Origin: Larix sibirica
Taxonomy: Eukaryota > Streptophyta > Pinopsida > Pinales > Pinaceae
Length of the DNA stretch: 10,119 bases
Assembly (NCBI GenBank): GCA_004151065.3
Contig: NWUY0300057510.1
Location: forward strand, 3,418 to 13,536
Direction: 5' to 3'
The translations under genes and the position numbers were made by a program. This document shows positions 1-8,661 of the stretch, one piece after another. Under the pieces are notes generated by a model. That model did not search any database. It was not told where the DNA came from and saw only the letters and a list, made by a program, of their open reading frames with translations. The first letter of the stretch is position 1; every line of letters begins with the position of its first letter.

Positions 1-904
1 CGAAATTACAAACAAAGCGCCGTAAATAAGTTTCTCTTCCTTGCAGACTCTGAAGTTTCGAAATATTGGTTGGAGGTGGAAGAGTGACGATGGCTTCCAC
101 CTTCGAGGGATCAATATGGATCCCATTTTTTGAGACGATAAAGCCTAAGAGGCATCTGGACTCGACACACAAAATACTCTTGTGAGGATCCAGGCGGATG
201 TTATACCACCTACATCTAAGGAAAACGGACGTCAGATGATCGAAGTGGAACTCCCGCTGCTTCAAATGGGTAGGGAGGTCATCTAGGTAAGGTTCCACAA
301 AGTCCTTCACATCATGGAAGGCATACGACATGGCCCACTGGAATGTGGCACCAACATTTTTAAGGCCAAAAGGTAGTTTACAATAGGAAAATTTTCCCTA
401 AGGGAAGATGAAAGCAATCTTGTGCTGGTCTATTGGGTGGATTTCTATCTGATTGTATCCTGAGAAGCCATCAATAAATGAAAAGATGGCACTTCTGGCA
501 CAGTTATTGATAATTTGGTCAATGAAGGGAGTCAAGTAATTATCCTTTAGGAAGGCCCTATATAAATCCCTATAATCTACACATACCTGAATGGTTCCAT
601 GATTTTTTAACACATATACTATAATTGATACCCAATCTATCAATGGGACAAGATAGATAAATCCATCTTTCAAATTTTTTTCAAGTTTCTCCTTTATGGA
701 TGCAGTCTTTCGTGGGTTCACGGGATGTAGTTTATGCCGGATGGGTTTGGCCTCGTGATATATTTTTATCTCATGAACAATGATGTTTGGGTCAATATCA
801 TGCATTTCTTCATATCTTTGTGTGAAAATGTCGCAAAAATATTTAAACAAGGTTGTATATGATTGGATTTCATCAGGAGAGCAAGTTTGGCTTATGTGGA
901 TGTG
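1..904 (-). pseudogene. Reverse transcriptase (Ty3/gypsy pol), partial, one internal stop
   Basis: This is the RNA-dependent DNA polymerase that would copy the element RNA into DNA inside the virus-like particle. Going leftwards, an N-terminal stretch with EEMHDIDPNI-like and NPRK-like segments (about 710-850) is followed by the VCVDYRDL block (about 562-586) and then FSFIDGFSGYNQ, with the first catalytic Asp at 470-472. A TAG stop at 398-400 stands where this family usually has Trp. The frame then continues open to position 1 with PFGLKN, the catalytic YLDD box at 278-289, LLGF, and a QG..-FLRRF-like connection region at the edge. All three catalytic Asp are present. The stop alone would prevent full-length translation. 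The stop-free stretches (1-397, and 401-904 upstream of it) are long for such decayed DNA. The C-terminal end is cut by the window. Confidence 0.92.
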
Positions 905-1534
905 TTACATGACACCATCTTTCACCGAGACGTAAATTGTAATGGTAGGTGTAATGTTTTCCAGGTTTACCTCAGATAATGTGTCTTGTGTGAAAATAAG
1001 ATATTGAGGGACGAGGATGACATCTAGTGAGATAATATGCTCCTCTTTTGTGGCTGCAGGTGGGAGGAAAGATGATCGATGATGATTATTCCCCCATGAT
1101 GACTTATATAAGCACATTGTCAACATAATTGATTCATCGGATGGGAAAGTCCAAAGGAGATCATCGGATGTTGGCAAAGATGAGACTATCCAAGACTGTC
1201 GAGAATAGTGGTCTGACGCAATGAATCAATGGTAGTCAGAATCAGGAGTATCGGAAACTGATTGGATTATATGATATGTGGCCTTAGGAATACTGAGAGG
1301 TCGGTGATTTCCGATCAAGTCTCCTTCATCAGGACTAAAATCAATCCGTGAGTCTGACGAGTTTGAGGAATTACGGTATGTGGATGAAATTCTATCTTTC
1401 ATGGAAACTTGCTATGGTGGGGGATCTACTATTGGAAACACTCCCATGAGAGATGAATCATGGAGGAGTCCTACCCCGACACTCTCATATTGAGGTGGAT
1501 TCTGTCCTAAAAGAGGAACATCATTCATCAACTA
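905..1534 (-). pseudogene. Protease-RT linker of the gypsy polyprotein, with stops
   Basis: This segment joins the protease to reverse transcriptase in the polyprotein and has no catalytic motif that I recognise. It stays in the pol frame and carries stops at 905 (TAA), 1226 (TGA), 1412 (TAG) and 1532 (TAG). It includes a conserved YESVGVGLLHDSSLMG block just after the protease and a Ser/Asp-rich stretch. It also has a WGNNHH segment near 1083-1100. The plus-strand element at 4291-4803 carries the same order of blocks, which supports true homology. In the plus copy the codon matching the 1532 stop reads CAG, so this stop probably arose by C-to-T change in this copy only. The homologous inverted segment ends near 1033. 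Confidence 0.8.
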
Positions 1535-1933
1535 AGTGGTAAGAGAAGGTGCACAGAAAGTTACCTCATCAATATTAACAATGCACCCTTGATGTGGGAA
1601 CTGCACGGTATGAAATACTGAGGATGCAACAACAGTCATCGCATAGAACCAGTTTCTTCCAAGTAATATATTATAGTACATAGGGGCATCTACCACCTCC
1701 ACCTGAATGGTAACAGGCTTTCCTCCTAACTCAATAGCTACATATTGGAGGAATCCATGTGGTTGGAATCCTTGTCCATCAAAGGCTTTCAAAGTAGTGT
1801 GTGATTTAGTCAGTTCAGAAGAACCAATGTCTCTCCAACAATGCAAAGACATGACCGATGTAGAGGCTCCTTCATCCAAAATGGTATGATGGATGTTTCT
1901 CCCATCAACGCGCATTTTGATTTGGAATGTTAG
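1535..1933 (-). pseudogene. Retropepsin-like aspartic protease domain of gypsy element
   Basis: This domain would cleave the element's own Gag-Pol. The frame from 1915 down to 1535 is open for about 127 codons. The catalytic motif is DEGAS at 1862-1876, with Glu where retropepsins usually have Ser or Thr, a variant typical of one branch of plant gypsy elements. About 66 residues later comes the LLGRNW block (1649-1666), the second conserved element of the fold, where Gly follows the hydrophobic pair. The tail contains FPHQG and NIDE. A TAG stop at 1934-1936 lies just upstream and another at 1532-1534 just downstream. This makes the domain the best-preserved unit after RT, but it has no evident independent promoter, and the ATG at 1913-1915 is probably only an internal methionine. 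Confidence 0.9.
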
Positions 1934-2688
1934 CTAGTGAGAAAGCCTTTGTTTATAGTTCTCCAACCTAAACATGATAGTATTGGACATTTCTAAGTCG
2001 ATGTATCCTAAGGAAGATAAAAATATATTTAGCTGACCAGGGAAATGTTGCAGAACCTCGAGAGTCAACATAGAACAAGGGGACTTGGCCAGCTCTTCAA
2101 CAATGTTGTAGTTTTGGGAATCCCGGGGATTGGGATTGAATGTTGTCTTATGGATTGTGTTCTTCGGTGGTCGCAAAACTGCATCTAATATCAGTTTCTC
2201 AATGTCGGTGAGAGGATTGTTTGATGGAGGAATATTCAACTGAGACATGGAGGGTTGCTCATTAGTCCCTATGACCTTATCCTTTTGCTTGGGAGGAGGT
2301 AGTTCATATCTCTATGTCCTAGTTAACAGATTGACCATTTCACTTTTCATCATCAGAACATCTGCGTTCCTGGAATGGTCTCCTTGTAGAGACGATTTTT
2401 GTTGGACAACCATCTGGTTTTGCTATTGTTGTTGCAGGAAGGGGTTAGTTAGTATGGAGGTTTGAGAAGTTCCCTTAAGGATTCTCTTGATTTACTCACG
2501 ACGAGGAAATTCCTTGGTAAAATGATCATTGCCACACAATAGACATGGGTATTTAGCCATCCTTTTAGGTTTGGAATCAGTGGTGTCTTGAGTGGTTTCT
2601 TGATGCTCAGAAGATTTCTTGTATTTACCCGTATTCTTCTTCTATCCACCTGATTTCTGAGTTGATTCTGATTGAACAACATTTACGT
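1934..2688 (-). pseudogene. 3' part of gag: zinc knuckle and Gln-rich hinge, with stops
   Basis: This is the nucleocapsid part of Gag, which would bind element RNA. A Lys/Ser-rich stretch is followed by a knuckle, CLLCGNDHFTKEFPR, at 2501-2545. It has two Cys and His in place, but the expected last Cys is Arg (the plus-strand element has Cys there). Downstream are a Gln-rich run near 2410-2430, a PPPKQKDK-like basic patch, and about 100 open codons (1937-2248) leading to the protease. In-frame stops are at 2642 (TAG), 2492 (TAA, where the inverted copy reads CAA), 2423 (TAG), 2312 (TAG) and 1934 (TAG). The last two occur at the same places in the plus-strand element. Upstream capsid sequence is absent. 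Confidence 0.85.
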
Positions 2689-3167
2689 TTTCCAATCCGA
2701 TACGAAACCGATACTGACCTACTTAACTCCCTTCGCCAATCCACATCCAATCACATTTTATATCATATCGATGAGTGGAGGCAGAGGGGTAGATTGATCA
2801 AGGCCCCCATTTCAGACCAATTGCTTGCTGATTAGTTTACAAATTCATTATTGATGACCATTTCTAAGGATGTAGCCATTGGTGTATCTCTTATAGAAGA
2901 GTAGGCCATTTCTCGTCCCCAATACCTAGATCTTGTCTACGTGCAATCGAGGATTCTTTATGAAATTATTTAGAATGCTCCATGTCCCAAAGACAACCCA
3001 TCGCAATCATCTTCAGGACCACCTGCCAATGGCGTAATTGGTTTCGTTCAAAATCAGCCTTTGTCTCAATCAACTGGATCTCAAAGTCAGTCGGCTTCGA
3101 GCCTAGCTCAAAAAAAGGCTGGTAAAAATAAAACACAATCACCCAATCATGCCCAGATCGATGATGT
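2689..3167 (+). pseudogene. Gag capsid-like region (Retrotrans_gag type), decayed
   Basis: In the frame of the downstream zinc knuckle this stretch reads as a gag capsid C-terminal part. A DLLNSLRQ...-IDEWRQRGRL segment (about 2722-2800) matches the LRQ-x-YxxRWR pattern of retrotransposon Gag, and is followed by DQLLAD, a hydrophobic helix-like run, and RPQYLDLVYVQSRILYEII. A Gln/Ser-rich hinge follows (2974-3165). TAG stops at 2833, 2902 and 2971 interrupt it. This 480-bp part has no counterpart in the minus-strand element and forms the centre of the inverted repeat. The start of gag is missing. Confidence 0.75.
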
Positions 3168-3912
3168 AAATGTTGTTCAATCAAAATAAGCTCAGAAATC
3201 TAGTGGCAAGAAAAAGAATAAGGATAAATCCAAGAAATATTCTGAGCACTAGGAAACCATTCAGGACACCACTGATACCAAACCTAAAAGGAAGGATAAA
3301 TGCATCTGTCTATTGTGCGACGATGATCATTATACCATGTAATTTCCTTGTCGTGAGCAAATCCAGAGAATGCTTAAGGGAAATTATAAAACCTTAGTAC
3401 TAATTGACCCCTTCCCGCAACAACAACAACAACAGATGGTTTTCCAACCACAATCATCTCCACAAGGAGACCATTCTAGGACTGCTCATGTCCTGATGAT
3501 GAAAAGTGAAATGGTCAATTTGTCAACCAGGACATAGACATATGACCTACCTCCTCCCAAGCAAAAGGATAAGGTCAAAGGGACTAATGAGAAACCCTCC
3601 ACATCTCAATCGAATATTCCTCCATCAAATGATCCTCTCACCATTCAGAAAATGATATCACATGCATTTCTGCAACCACCAAAGAAAATAATACGTAAGA
3701 GGACATTAAATCATAATGCCTAGGCTTCCCAAAACTACAGCATTATTGAAGACTTTTCCCAAGCCCCTTGTGCTATGTCGACTCTTGAGTTTCTGCAACA
3801 TTTCCTTGGTAAATGAATGATACTGTTATCTACCTTAGGAGTCGTCGACCTAGAAATGTCCAATACTATCATGTTTATGTCGGAGGACTATAAACAGAGG
3901 CTTTCTCACTAG
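3168..3912 (+). pseudogene. Gag zinc knuckle and hinge of plus-strand element, with stops
   Basis: A Lys-rich stretch leads to a knuckle at 3307-3351 in which all three Cys and the His are kept (CLLC, then DDDH, last Cys at 3349-3351). A TAA at 3340 falls inside it, replacing a Glu codon of the inverted copy. A run of five CAA codons plus CAG follows (3418-3435), then a PPPKQKDK patch and the conserved tail ending KQRLSH before a TAG at 3910. Other stops are TAA at 3187, TAG at 3250, TAG at 3535, TAG at 3721 and TGA at 3814. The stops at 3535 and 3910 coincide with those at 2312 and 1934 of the minus-strand element. It cannot make a Gag protein. Confidence 0.83.
3418..3435 (+). repeat. Short CAA trinucleotide run in gag hinge
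   Basis: Five CAA followed by CAG, coding for Gln in the gag frame. The minus-strand element has a shorter, TAG-interrupted counterpart near 2410-2430. The run recurs at 7276-7293 in the second copy. Confidence 0.8.
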
Positions 3913-4290
3913 CAAACATTCCAAATCAAAACCTACTTTGCTAGGGGAAACATCCATCGTATAGTTTTGGATGAAAGCATCTACATCGATCATGTATTTG
4001 CAGTGTTGGAGAGCTATTGGTTCTCATGAACTGACCAAATCACCCACTACTTTGAAATCTTTTGATGGAAGAGGATTCCAACCACATGGAGTCCTCCAAT
4101 CCGTAGCTATTGAGTTAGGAGGTTTCCATTCAGGTGGAGGTGGTAGATTCCCCTCTGGACTATAATCTATTACATCAAAGAAACTGTTTCTATGCCATGA
4201 CTTCTATTTCATCCTCAGTCTTTCGTATCGTGTAATTCCCACATCAAAGGTGAATTGTTACGATCGACTAGGTAAATTTATGTGCACTTT
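3913..4290 (+). pseudogene. Protease domain of plus-strand element, frameshifted at the active site
   Basis: This is homologous to the minus-strand protease at 1535-1933. The codons for Asp-Glu (3970-3975) are kept, but 2 nt are then missing compared with the inverted copy. This destroys the Gly of the DEGAS motif and shifts the frame. The rest of the protease is readable in the new frame (about 3971-4120: YLQCWRAIGSHELTK, FDGRGFQPHG, VAIELGG). A further deletion near 4122 (GGAAAGCCTGTTACC of the other copy is reduced to a short GGTTTCC) breaks it again, and the LLGRNW block is unrecognisable at protein level. It is clearly non-functional. Confidence 0.87.
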
Positions 4291-4803
4291 CTCTTACCTC
4301 TCAGTCGACGAATGATGTTCCTGTTTTAGGACATAATCCAACTCGATATGAGAGTTTGGGGGTAGGACTCCTCAAATATTCATCTCTCATGGGATTCTTT
4401 CCAACAAGAGATCCCCCACCACAACAAGTTGCCATTATACATATGATTTCATCCACAAACTAAAATTCCTCCAACTCGTCAGAATCACAGATCGATTTTA
4501 GTCCTGATGAAGGAGACTTGAACAGAAATCATCGGCCTCTCAGTCTTACTAAGGCCACATATCAAGCAATCCAATGAGTCTCTGATACTTCTGATTCTAG
4601 AGACCATTCATTCATGGAGCCAGACCACTATTCTCGACCATCTTGACTAGCCTCGTCTTCACTGAAATACGATGATCTCCTTCGAAATTTTCCATATGAT
4701 GATTCAAATATGGAGGCCATATGCTTAGATGAGCCACCATGGGGGAATAATCATCATCAACCATATTTCCTCTCACCTGCAACCACATAAGTGGAGAATT
4801 TTT
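4291..4803 (+). pseudogene. Protease-RT linker of plus-strand element, decayed
   Basis: This stretch aligns in nucleotide sequence with the inverted linker at 1033-1530: NDVPVLG, a region matching YESVGVGLL, FSPDEGDL, then a DHYSRPS-like stretch, LRNFPYDDSNMEA and WGNNHH. The frame is interrupted and shifts several times, so only blocks can be read. Similarity fades at 4795-4803, just before RT would begin, which marks the end of recognisable element coding sequence on this strand. Confidence 0.72.
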
Positions 4804-4921
4804 CTCTCTTTTCTTTAAGATCCTTAAAAAATAAATATTGATCTGTGTTCACTTGTCTAGGCTCATTAAAATCTCATGGACAAGATACCCATACGAGCAT
4901 TCTTCCATCTCTCCTTTGAGC
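4804..4921. other. Non-coding stretch after the plus-strand element
   Basis: AT-rich, with pyrimidine runs and TTAAA-containing motifs (GATCCTTAAAA, GGCTCATTAAAAT). It has no open frame or RNA gene. It equals 8662-8779, which is part of the first unit of the 254-bp tandem repeat described at 8649. It breaks off at the N. Confidence 0.7.
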
Positions 4922-4922
4922 N
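4922..4922. other. Single undetermined base (N) at the direct-repeat joint
   Basis: This is the only ambiguous base in the window. It lies precisely between the two copies. The positions equivalent by offset are G (1064) and T (8780), both outside the repeat, so the N is a joint marker and not a miscalled base within a repeat. Confidence 0.95.
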
Positions 4923-5392
4923 AGGAAAGATGATCGATGATGATTATTCCCCCATGATGACTTATATAAGCACATTGTCAACATAATTGATTCATCGGAT
5001 GGGAAAGTCCAAAGGAGATCATCGGATGTTGGCAAAGATGAGACTATCCAAGACTGTCGAGAATAGTGGTCTGACGCAATGAATCAATGGTAGTCAGAAT
5101 CAGGAGTATCGGAAACTGATTGGATTATATGATATGTGGCCTTAGGAATACTGAGAGGTCGGTGATTTCCGATCAAGTCTCCTTCATCAGGACTAAAATC
5201 AATCCGTGAGTCTGACGAGTTTGAGGAATTACGGTATGTGGATGAAATTCTATCTTTCATGGAAACTTGCTATGGTGGGGGATCTACTATTGGAAACACT
5301 CCCATGAGAGATGAATCATGGAGGAGTCCTACCCCGACACTCTCATATTGAGGTGGATTCTGTCCTAAAAGAGGAACATCATTCATCAACTA

Positions 5393-5791
5393 AGTGGTAA
5401 GAGAAGGTGCACAGAAAGTTACCTCATCAATATTAACAATGCACCCTTGATGTGGGAACTGCACGGTATGAAATACTGAGGATGCAACAACAGTCATCGC
5501 ATAGAACCAGTTTCTTCCAAGTAATAGATTATAGTACATAGGGGCATCTACCACCTCCACCTGAATGGTAACAGGCTTTCCTCCTAACTCAATAGCTACA
5601 TATTGGAGGAATCCATGTGGTTGGAATCCTTGTCCATCAAAGGCTTTCAAAGTAGTGTGTGATTTAGTCAGTTCAGAAGAACCAATGTCTCTCCAACAAT
5701 GCAAAGACATGACCGATGTAGAGGCTCCTTCATCCAAAATGGTATGATGGATGTTTCTCCCATCAACGCGCATTTTGATTTGGAATGTTAG
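5393..5791 (-). pseudogene. Protease domain, second copy
   Basis: Equal to the protease at 1535-1933 except for one residue, Leu instead of Ile just before LLGRNW. It has the same 127-codon open frame (first Met codon at 5771-5773), the same variant active-site motif DEGAS and the same flanking TAG stops (5792, 5390). It gives no independent evidence of conservation, because the surrounding repeat is almost identical including non-coding sequence. Confidence 0.88.
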
Positions 5792-6546
5792 CTAGTGAGA
5801 AAGCCTTTGTTTATAGTTCTCCAACCTAAACATGATAGTATTGGACATTTCTAAGTCGATGTATCCTAAGGAAGATAAAAATATATTTAGCTGACCAGGG
5901 AAATGTTGCAGAACCTCGAGAGTCAACATAGAACAAGGGGACTTGGCCAGCTCTTCAACAATGTTGTAGTTTTGGGAATCCCGGGGATTGGGATTGAATG
6001 TTGTCTTATGGATTGTGTTCTTCGGTGGTCGCAAAAATGCATCTAATATCAGTTTCTCAATGTCGGTGAGAGGATTGTTTGATGGAGGAATATTCAACTG
6101 AGACATGGAGGGTTGCTCATTAGTCCCTATGACCTTATCCTTTTGCTTGGGAGGAGGTAGTTCATATCTCTATGTCCTAGTTAACAGATTGACCATTTCA
6201 CTTTTCATCATCAGAACATCTGCGTTCCTGGAATGGTCTCCTTGTAGAGACGATTTTTGTTGGACAACCATCTGGTTTTGCTATTGTTGTTGCAGGAAGG
6301 GGTTAGTTAGTATGGAGGTTTGAGAAGTTCCCTTAAGGATTCTCTTGATTTACTCACGACGAGGAAATTCCTTGGTAAAATGATCATTGCCACACAATAG
6401 ACATGGGTATTTAGCCATCCTTTTAGGTTTGGAATCAGTGGTGTCTTGAGTGGTTTCTTGATGCTCAGAAGATTTCTTGTATTTACCCGTATTCTTCTTC
6501 TATCCACCTGATTTCTGAGTTGATTCTGATTGAACAACATTTACGT
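5792..6546 (-). pseudogene. 3' part of gag with zinc knuckle, second copy
   Basis: Repeats 1934-2688: zinc knuckle with last Cys replaced by Arg, interrupted Gln run, basic patch and a tail of about 100 open codons. It carries the same five stops at the shifted positions. The only coding difference noticed is Phe for Val at 6035-6037, matching the plus-strand element. Confidence 0.85.
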
Positions 6547-8661
6547 TTTCCAATCCGATACGAAACCGATACTGACCTACTTAACTCCCTTCGCCAATCC
6601 ACATCCAATCACATTTTATATCATATCGATGAGTGGAGGCAGAGGGGTAGATTGATCAAGGCCCCCATTTCAGACCAATTGCTTGCTGATTAGTTTACAA
6701 ATTCATTATTGATGACCATTTCTAAGGATGTAGCCATTGGTGTATCTCTTATAGAAGAGTAGGCCATTTCTCGTCCCCAATACCTAGATCTTGTCTACGT
6801 GCAATCGAGGATTCTTTATGAAATTATTTAGAATGCTCCATGTCCCAAAGACAACCCATCGCAATCATCTTCAGGACCACCTGCCAATGGCGTAATTGGT
6901 TTCGTTCAAAATCAGCCTTTGTCTCAATCAACTGGATCTCAAAGTCAGTCGGCTTCGAGCCTAGCTCAAAAAAAGGCTGGTAAAAATAAAACACAATCAC
7001 CCAATCATGCCCAGATCGATGATGTAAATGTTGTTCAATCAAAATAAGCTCAGAAATCTAGTGGCAAGAAAAAGAATAAGGATAAATCCAAGAAATATTC
7101 TGAGCACTAGGAAACCATTCAGGACACCACTGATACCAAACCTAAAAGGAAGGATAAATGCATCTGTCTATTGTGCGACGATGATCATTATACCATGTAA
7201 TTTCCTTGTCGTGAGCAAATCCAGAGAATGCTTAAGGGAAATTATAAAACCTTAGTACTAATTGACCCCTTCCCGCAACAACAACAACAACAGATGGTTT
7301 TCCAACCACAATCATCTCCACAAGGAGACCATTCTAGGACTGCTCATGTCCTGATGATGAAAAGTGAAATGGTCAATTTGTCAACCAGGACATAGACATA
7401 TGACCTACCTCCTCCCAAGCAAAAGGATAAGGTCAAAGGGACTAATGAGAAACCCTCCACATCTCAATCGAATATTCCTCCATCAAATGATCCTCTCACC
7501 ATTCAGAAAATGATATCACATGCATTTCTGCAACCACCAAAGAAAATAATACGTAAGAGGACATTAAATCATAATGCCTAGGCTTCCCAAAACTACAGCA
7601 TTATTGAAGACTTTTCCCAAGCCCCTTGTGCTATGTCGACTCTTGAGTTTCTGCAACATTTCCTTGGTAAATGAATGATACTGTTATCTACCTTAGGAGT
7701 CGTCGACCTAGAAATGTCCAATACTATCATGTTTATGTCGGAGGACTATAAACAGAGGCTTTCTCACTAGCAAACATTCCAAATCAAAACCTACTTTGCT
7801 AGGGGAAACATCCATCGTATAGTTTTGGATGAAAGCATCTACATCGATCATGTATTTGCAGTGTTGGAGAGCTATTGGTTCTCATGAACTGACCAAATCA
7901 CCCACTACTTTGAAATCTTTTGATGGAAGAGGATTCCAACCACATGGAGTCCTCCAATCCGTAGCTATTGAGTTAGGAGGTTTCCATTCAGGTGGAGGTG
8001 GTAGATTCCCCTCTGGACTATAATCTATTACATCAAAGAAACTGTTTCTATGCCATGACTTCTATTTCATCCTCAGTCTTTCGTATCGTGTAATTCCCAC
8101 ATCAAAGGTGAATTGTTACGATCGACTAGGTAAATTTCTGTGCACTTTCTCTTACCTCTCAGTCGACGAATGATGTTCCTGTTTTAGGACATAATCCAAC
8201 TCGATATGAGAGTTTGGGGGTAGGACTCCTCAAATATTCATCTCTCATGGGATTCTTTCCAACAAGAGATCCCCCACCACAACAAGTTGCCATTATACAT
8301 ATGATTTCATCCACAAACTAAAATTCCTCCAACTCGTCAGAATCACAGATCGATTTTAGTCCTGATGAAGGAGACTTGAACAGAAATCATCGGCCTCTCA
8401 GTCTTACTAAGGCCACATATCAAGCAATCCAATGAGTCTCTGGTACTTCTGATTCTAGAGACCATTCATTCATGGAGCCAGACCACTATTCTCGACCATC
8501 TTGACTAGCCTCGTCTTCACTGAAATACGATGATCTCCTTCGAAATTTTCCATATGATGATTCAAATATGGAGGCCATATGCTTAGATGAGCCACCATGG
8601 GGGAATAATCATCATCAACCATATTTCCTCTCACCTGCAACCACATAAGTGGAGAATTTTT
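6547..8661 (+). mobile_element. Second copy of the plus-strand gypsy gag-protease fragment
   Basis: Repeats 2689-4803 at +3858: gag capsid-like segment (6547-7025), zinc knuckle (7165-7209), CAA run (7276-7293), gag tail to the TAG at 7768, protease with the same 2-nt active-site deletion near 7833, and the linker to 8661. Two substitutions were noticed (8138 and 8443). At 8138 this copy, and at 8443 the first copy, agrees with the inverted element. All disabling changes are shared with the first copy, so the duplication, or the haplotype split, came after the decay. Confidence 0.9.

Larger units (their letters stand above)
1..2688 (-). mobile_element. Decayed Ty3/gypsy LTR retrotransposon, gag(3' part)-protease-RT fragment
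   Basis: One reading frame runs leftwards through the zinc-knuckle part of gag, the protease, a linker and reverse transcriptase up to the window edge. All recognisable blocks share the same frame (codon first base at positions equal to 1 mod 3), so no frameshift has accumulated. Ten in-frame stops interrupt it, at 398, 905, 1226, 1412, 1532, 1934, 2312, 2423, 2492 and 2642 (leftmost base of each). The domain order gag-PR-RT is that of LTR retrotransposons. RNase H and integrase would lie beyond position 1. No LTR, primer-binding site or target-site duplication is visible on this piece, and the gag capsid region is missing at the right end, where the opposite-strand element begins. Confidence 0.93.
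1033..2688. repeat. Left arm of long inverted repeat
   Basis: This 1.65-kb stretch is the reverse-complement counterpart of 3166-4803. The match was followed block by block: zinc knuckle, Gln run, gag tail, protease, VGVGLL block, WGNNHH. In the stretch matching 3901-4122 I count roughly 85% identity with a few indels. The arms are separated by the 480-bp gag capsid segment. The arms arose from two family members lying head to head. Confidence 0.88.
2689..4803 (+). mobile_element. Second decayed Ty3/gypsy fragment, gag-protease-linker, head to head with the first
   Basis: Read rightwards, this piece carries gag capsid sequence, the zinc knuckle, the hinge, the protease and the protease-RT linker, then stops before RT. 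It is the same family as the minus-strand element: across 3901-4122 the two are about 85% identical by eye. It is more decayed, with ten in-frame stops before the protease (2833, 2902, 2971, 3187, 3250, 3340, 3535, 3721, 3814, 3910). A 2-nt deletion in the protease active site and a deletion near 4122 add further damage. Its left end abuts the truncated minus-strand gag at about 2683-2695 with no LTR between, so the joint is a rearrangement or nested truncation and not two complete elements. Confidence 0.9.
3166..4803. repeat. Right arm of long inverted repeat
   Basis: Reverse-complement counterpart of 1033-2688. Similarity starts at the GTAAATGTTGTTCAATC stretch (3166-3182) and fades near 4803 in a CACATAAGTGGAGA-like stretch. 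A transcript through both arms could fold into an imperfect hairpin with a loop of about 480 nt. Confidence 0.88.
1065..4921. repeat. First copy of a 3857-bp near-perfect direct repeat
   Basis: Every base checked here recurs at +3858 (4923-8779), with no indel. Four substitutions were noticed: 1669 T/5527 G, 2179 C/6037 A, 4280 A/8138 C, 4585 A/8443 G. That is about 0.1% divergence, against about 15% between the inverted arms inside it. The copy ends exactly beside the N at 4922. It is most simply an unmerged overlap of contigs or haplotypes. Confidence 0.95.
4923..6546 (-). mobile_element. Second copy of the minus-strand gypsy gag-protease fragment
   Basis: This repeats 1065-2688 at +3858. 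It holds the gag zinc knuckle (6359-6403), the gag tail (5795-6106), the protease with DEGAS at 5720-5734 and LLGRNW at 5507-5524, and part of the linker. Stops lie at 5084, 5270, 5390, 5792, 6170, 6281, 6350 and 6500. Two changes alter codons relative to the first copy: Ile to Leu in the protease (5527) and Val to Phe in the gag tail (6037). At both sites this copy agrees with the inverted element, so it carries the likely ancestral state. RT is absent because the copy starts at the joint. It is probably an assembly duplicate. Confidence 0.9.

Noticed and set aside
1707-2465. Plus-strand open frames at 1707-1889 and 2247-2465 (and their duplicates at +3858).
   Set aside because: They are antisense to the protease and gag coding frames, with no recognisable domain.
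2966-3184. Minus-strand open frame of 72 codons.
   Set aside because: It is antisense to the plus-strand gag hinge, which reads in frame with the zinc knuckle and has the Gln/Ser-rich composition expected there.
2449-3397. Alternative-frame open stretches in both arms (minus 2449-2682 and plus 3170-3397), both beginning MLFNQN and similar to each other.
   Set aside because: They lie one base out of the gag frame, which itself carries the zinc knuckle. Their similarity follows from the homology of the underlying gag DNA, and the Lys/Gln-rich codon content keeps the other frame free of stops.
1-4803. Endogenous pararetrovirus (caulimovirid) instead of a gypsy element.
   Set aside because: The gag-protease-RT order with a DEGAS protease and YLDD RT fits Ty3/gypsy retrotransposons, and no movement-protein or other viral domain is visible.
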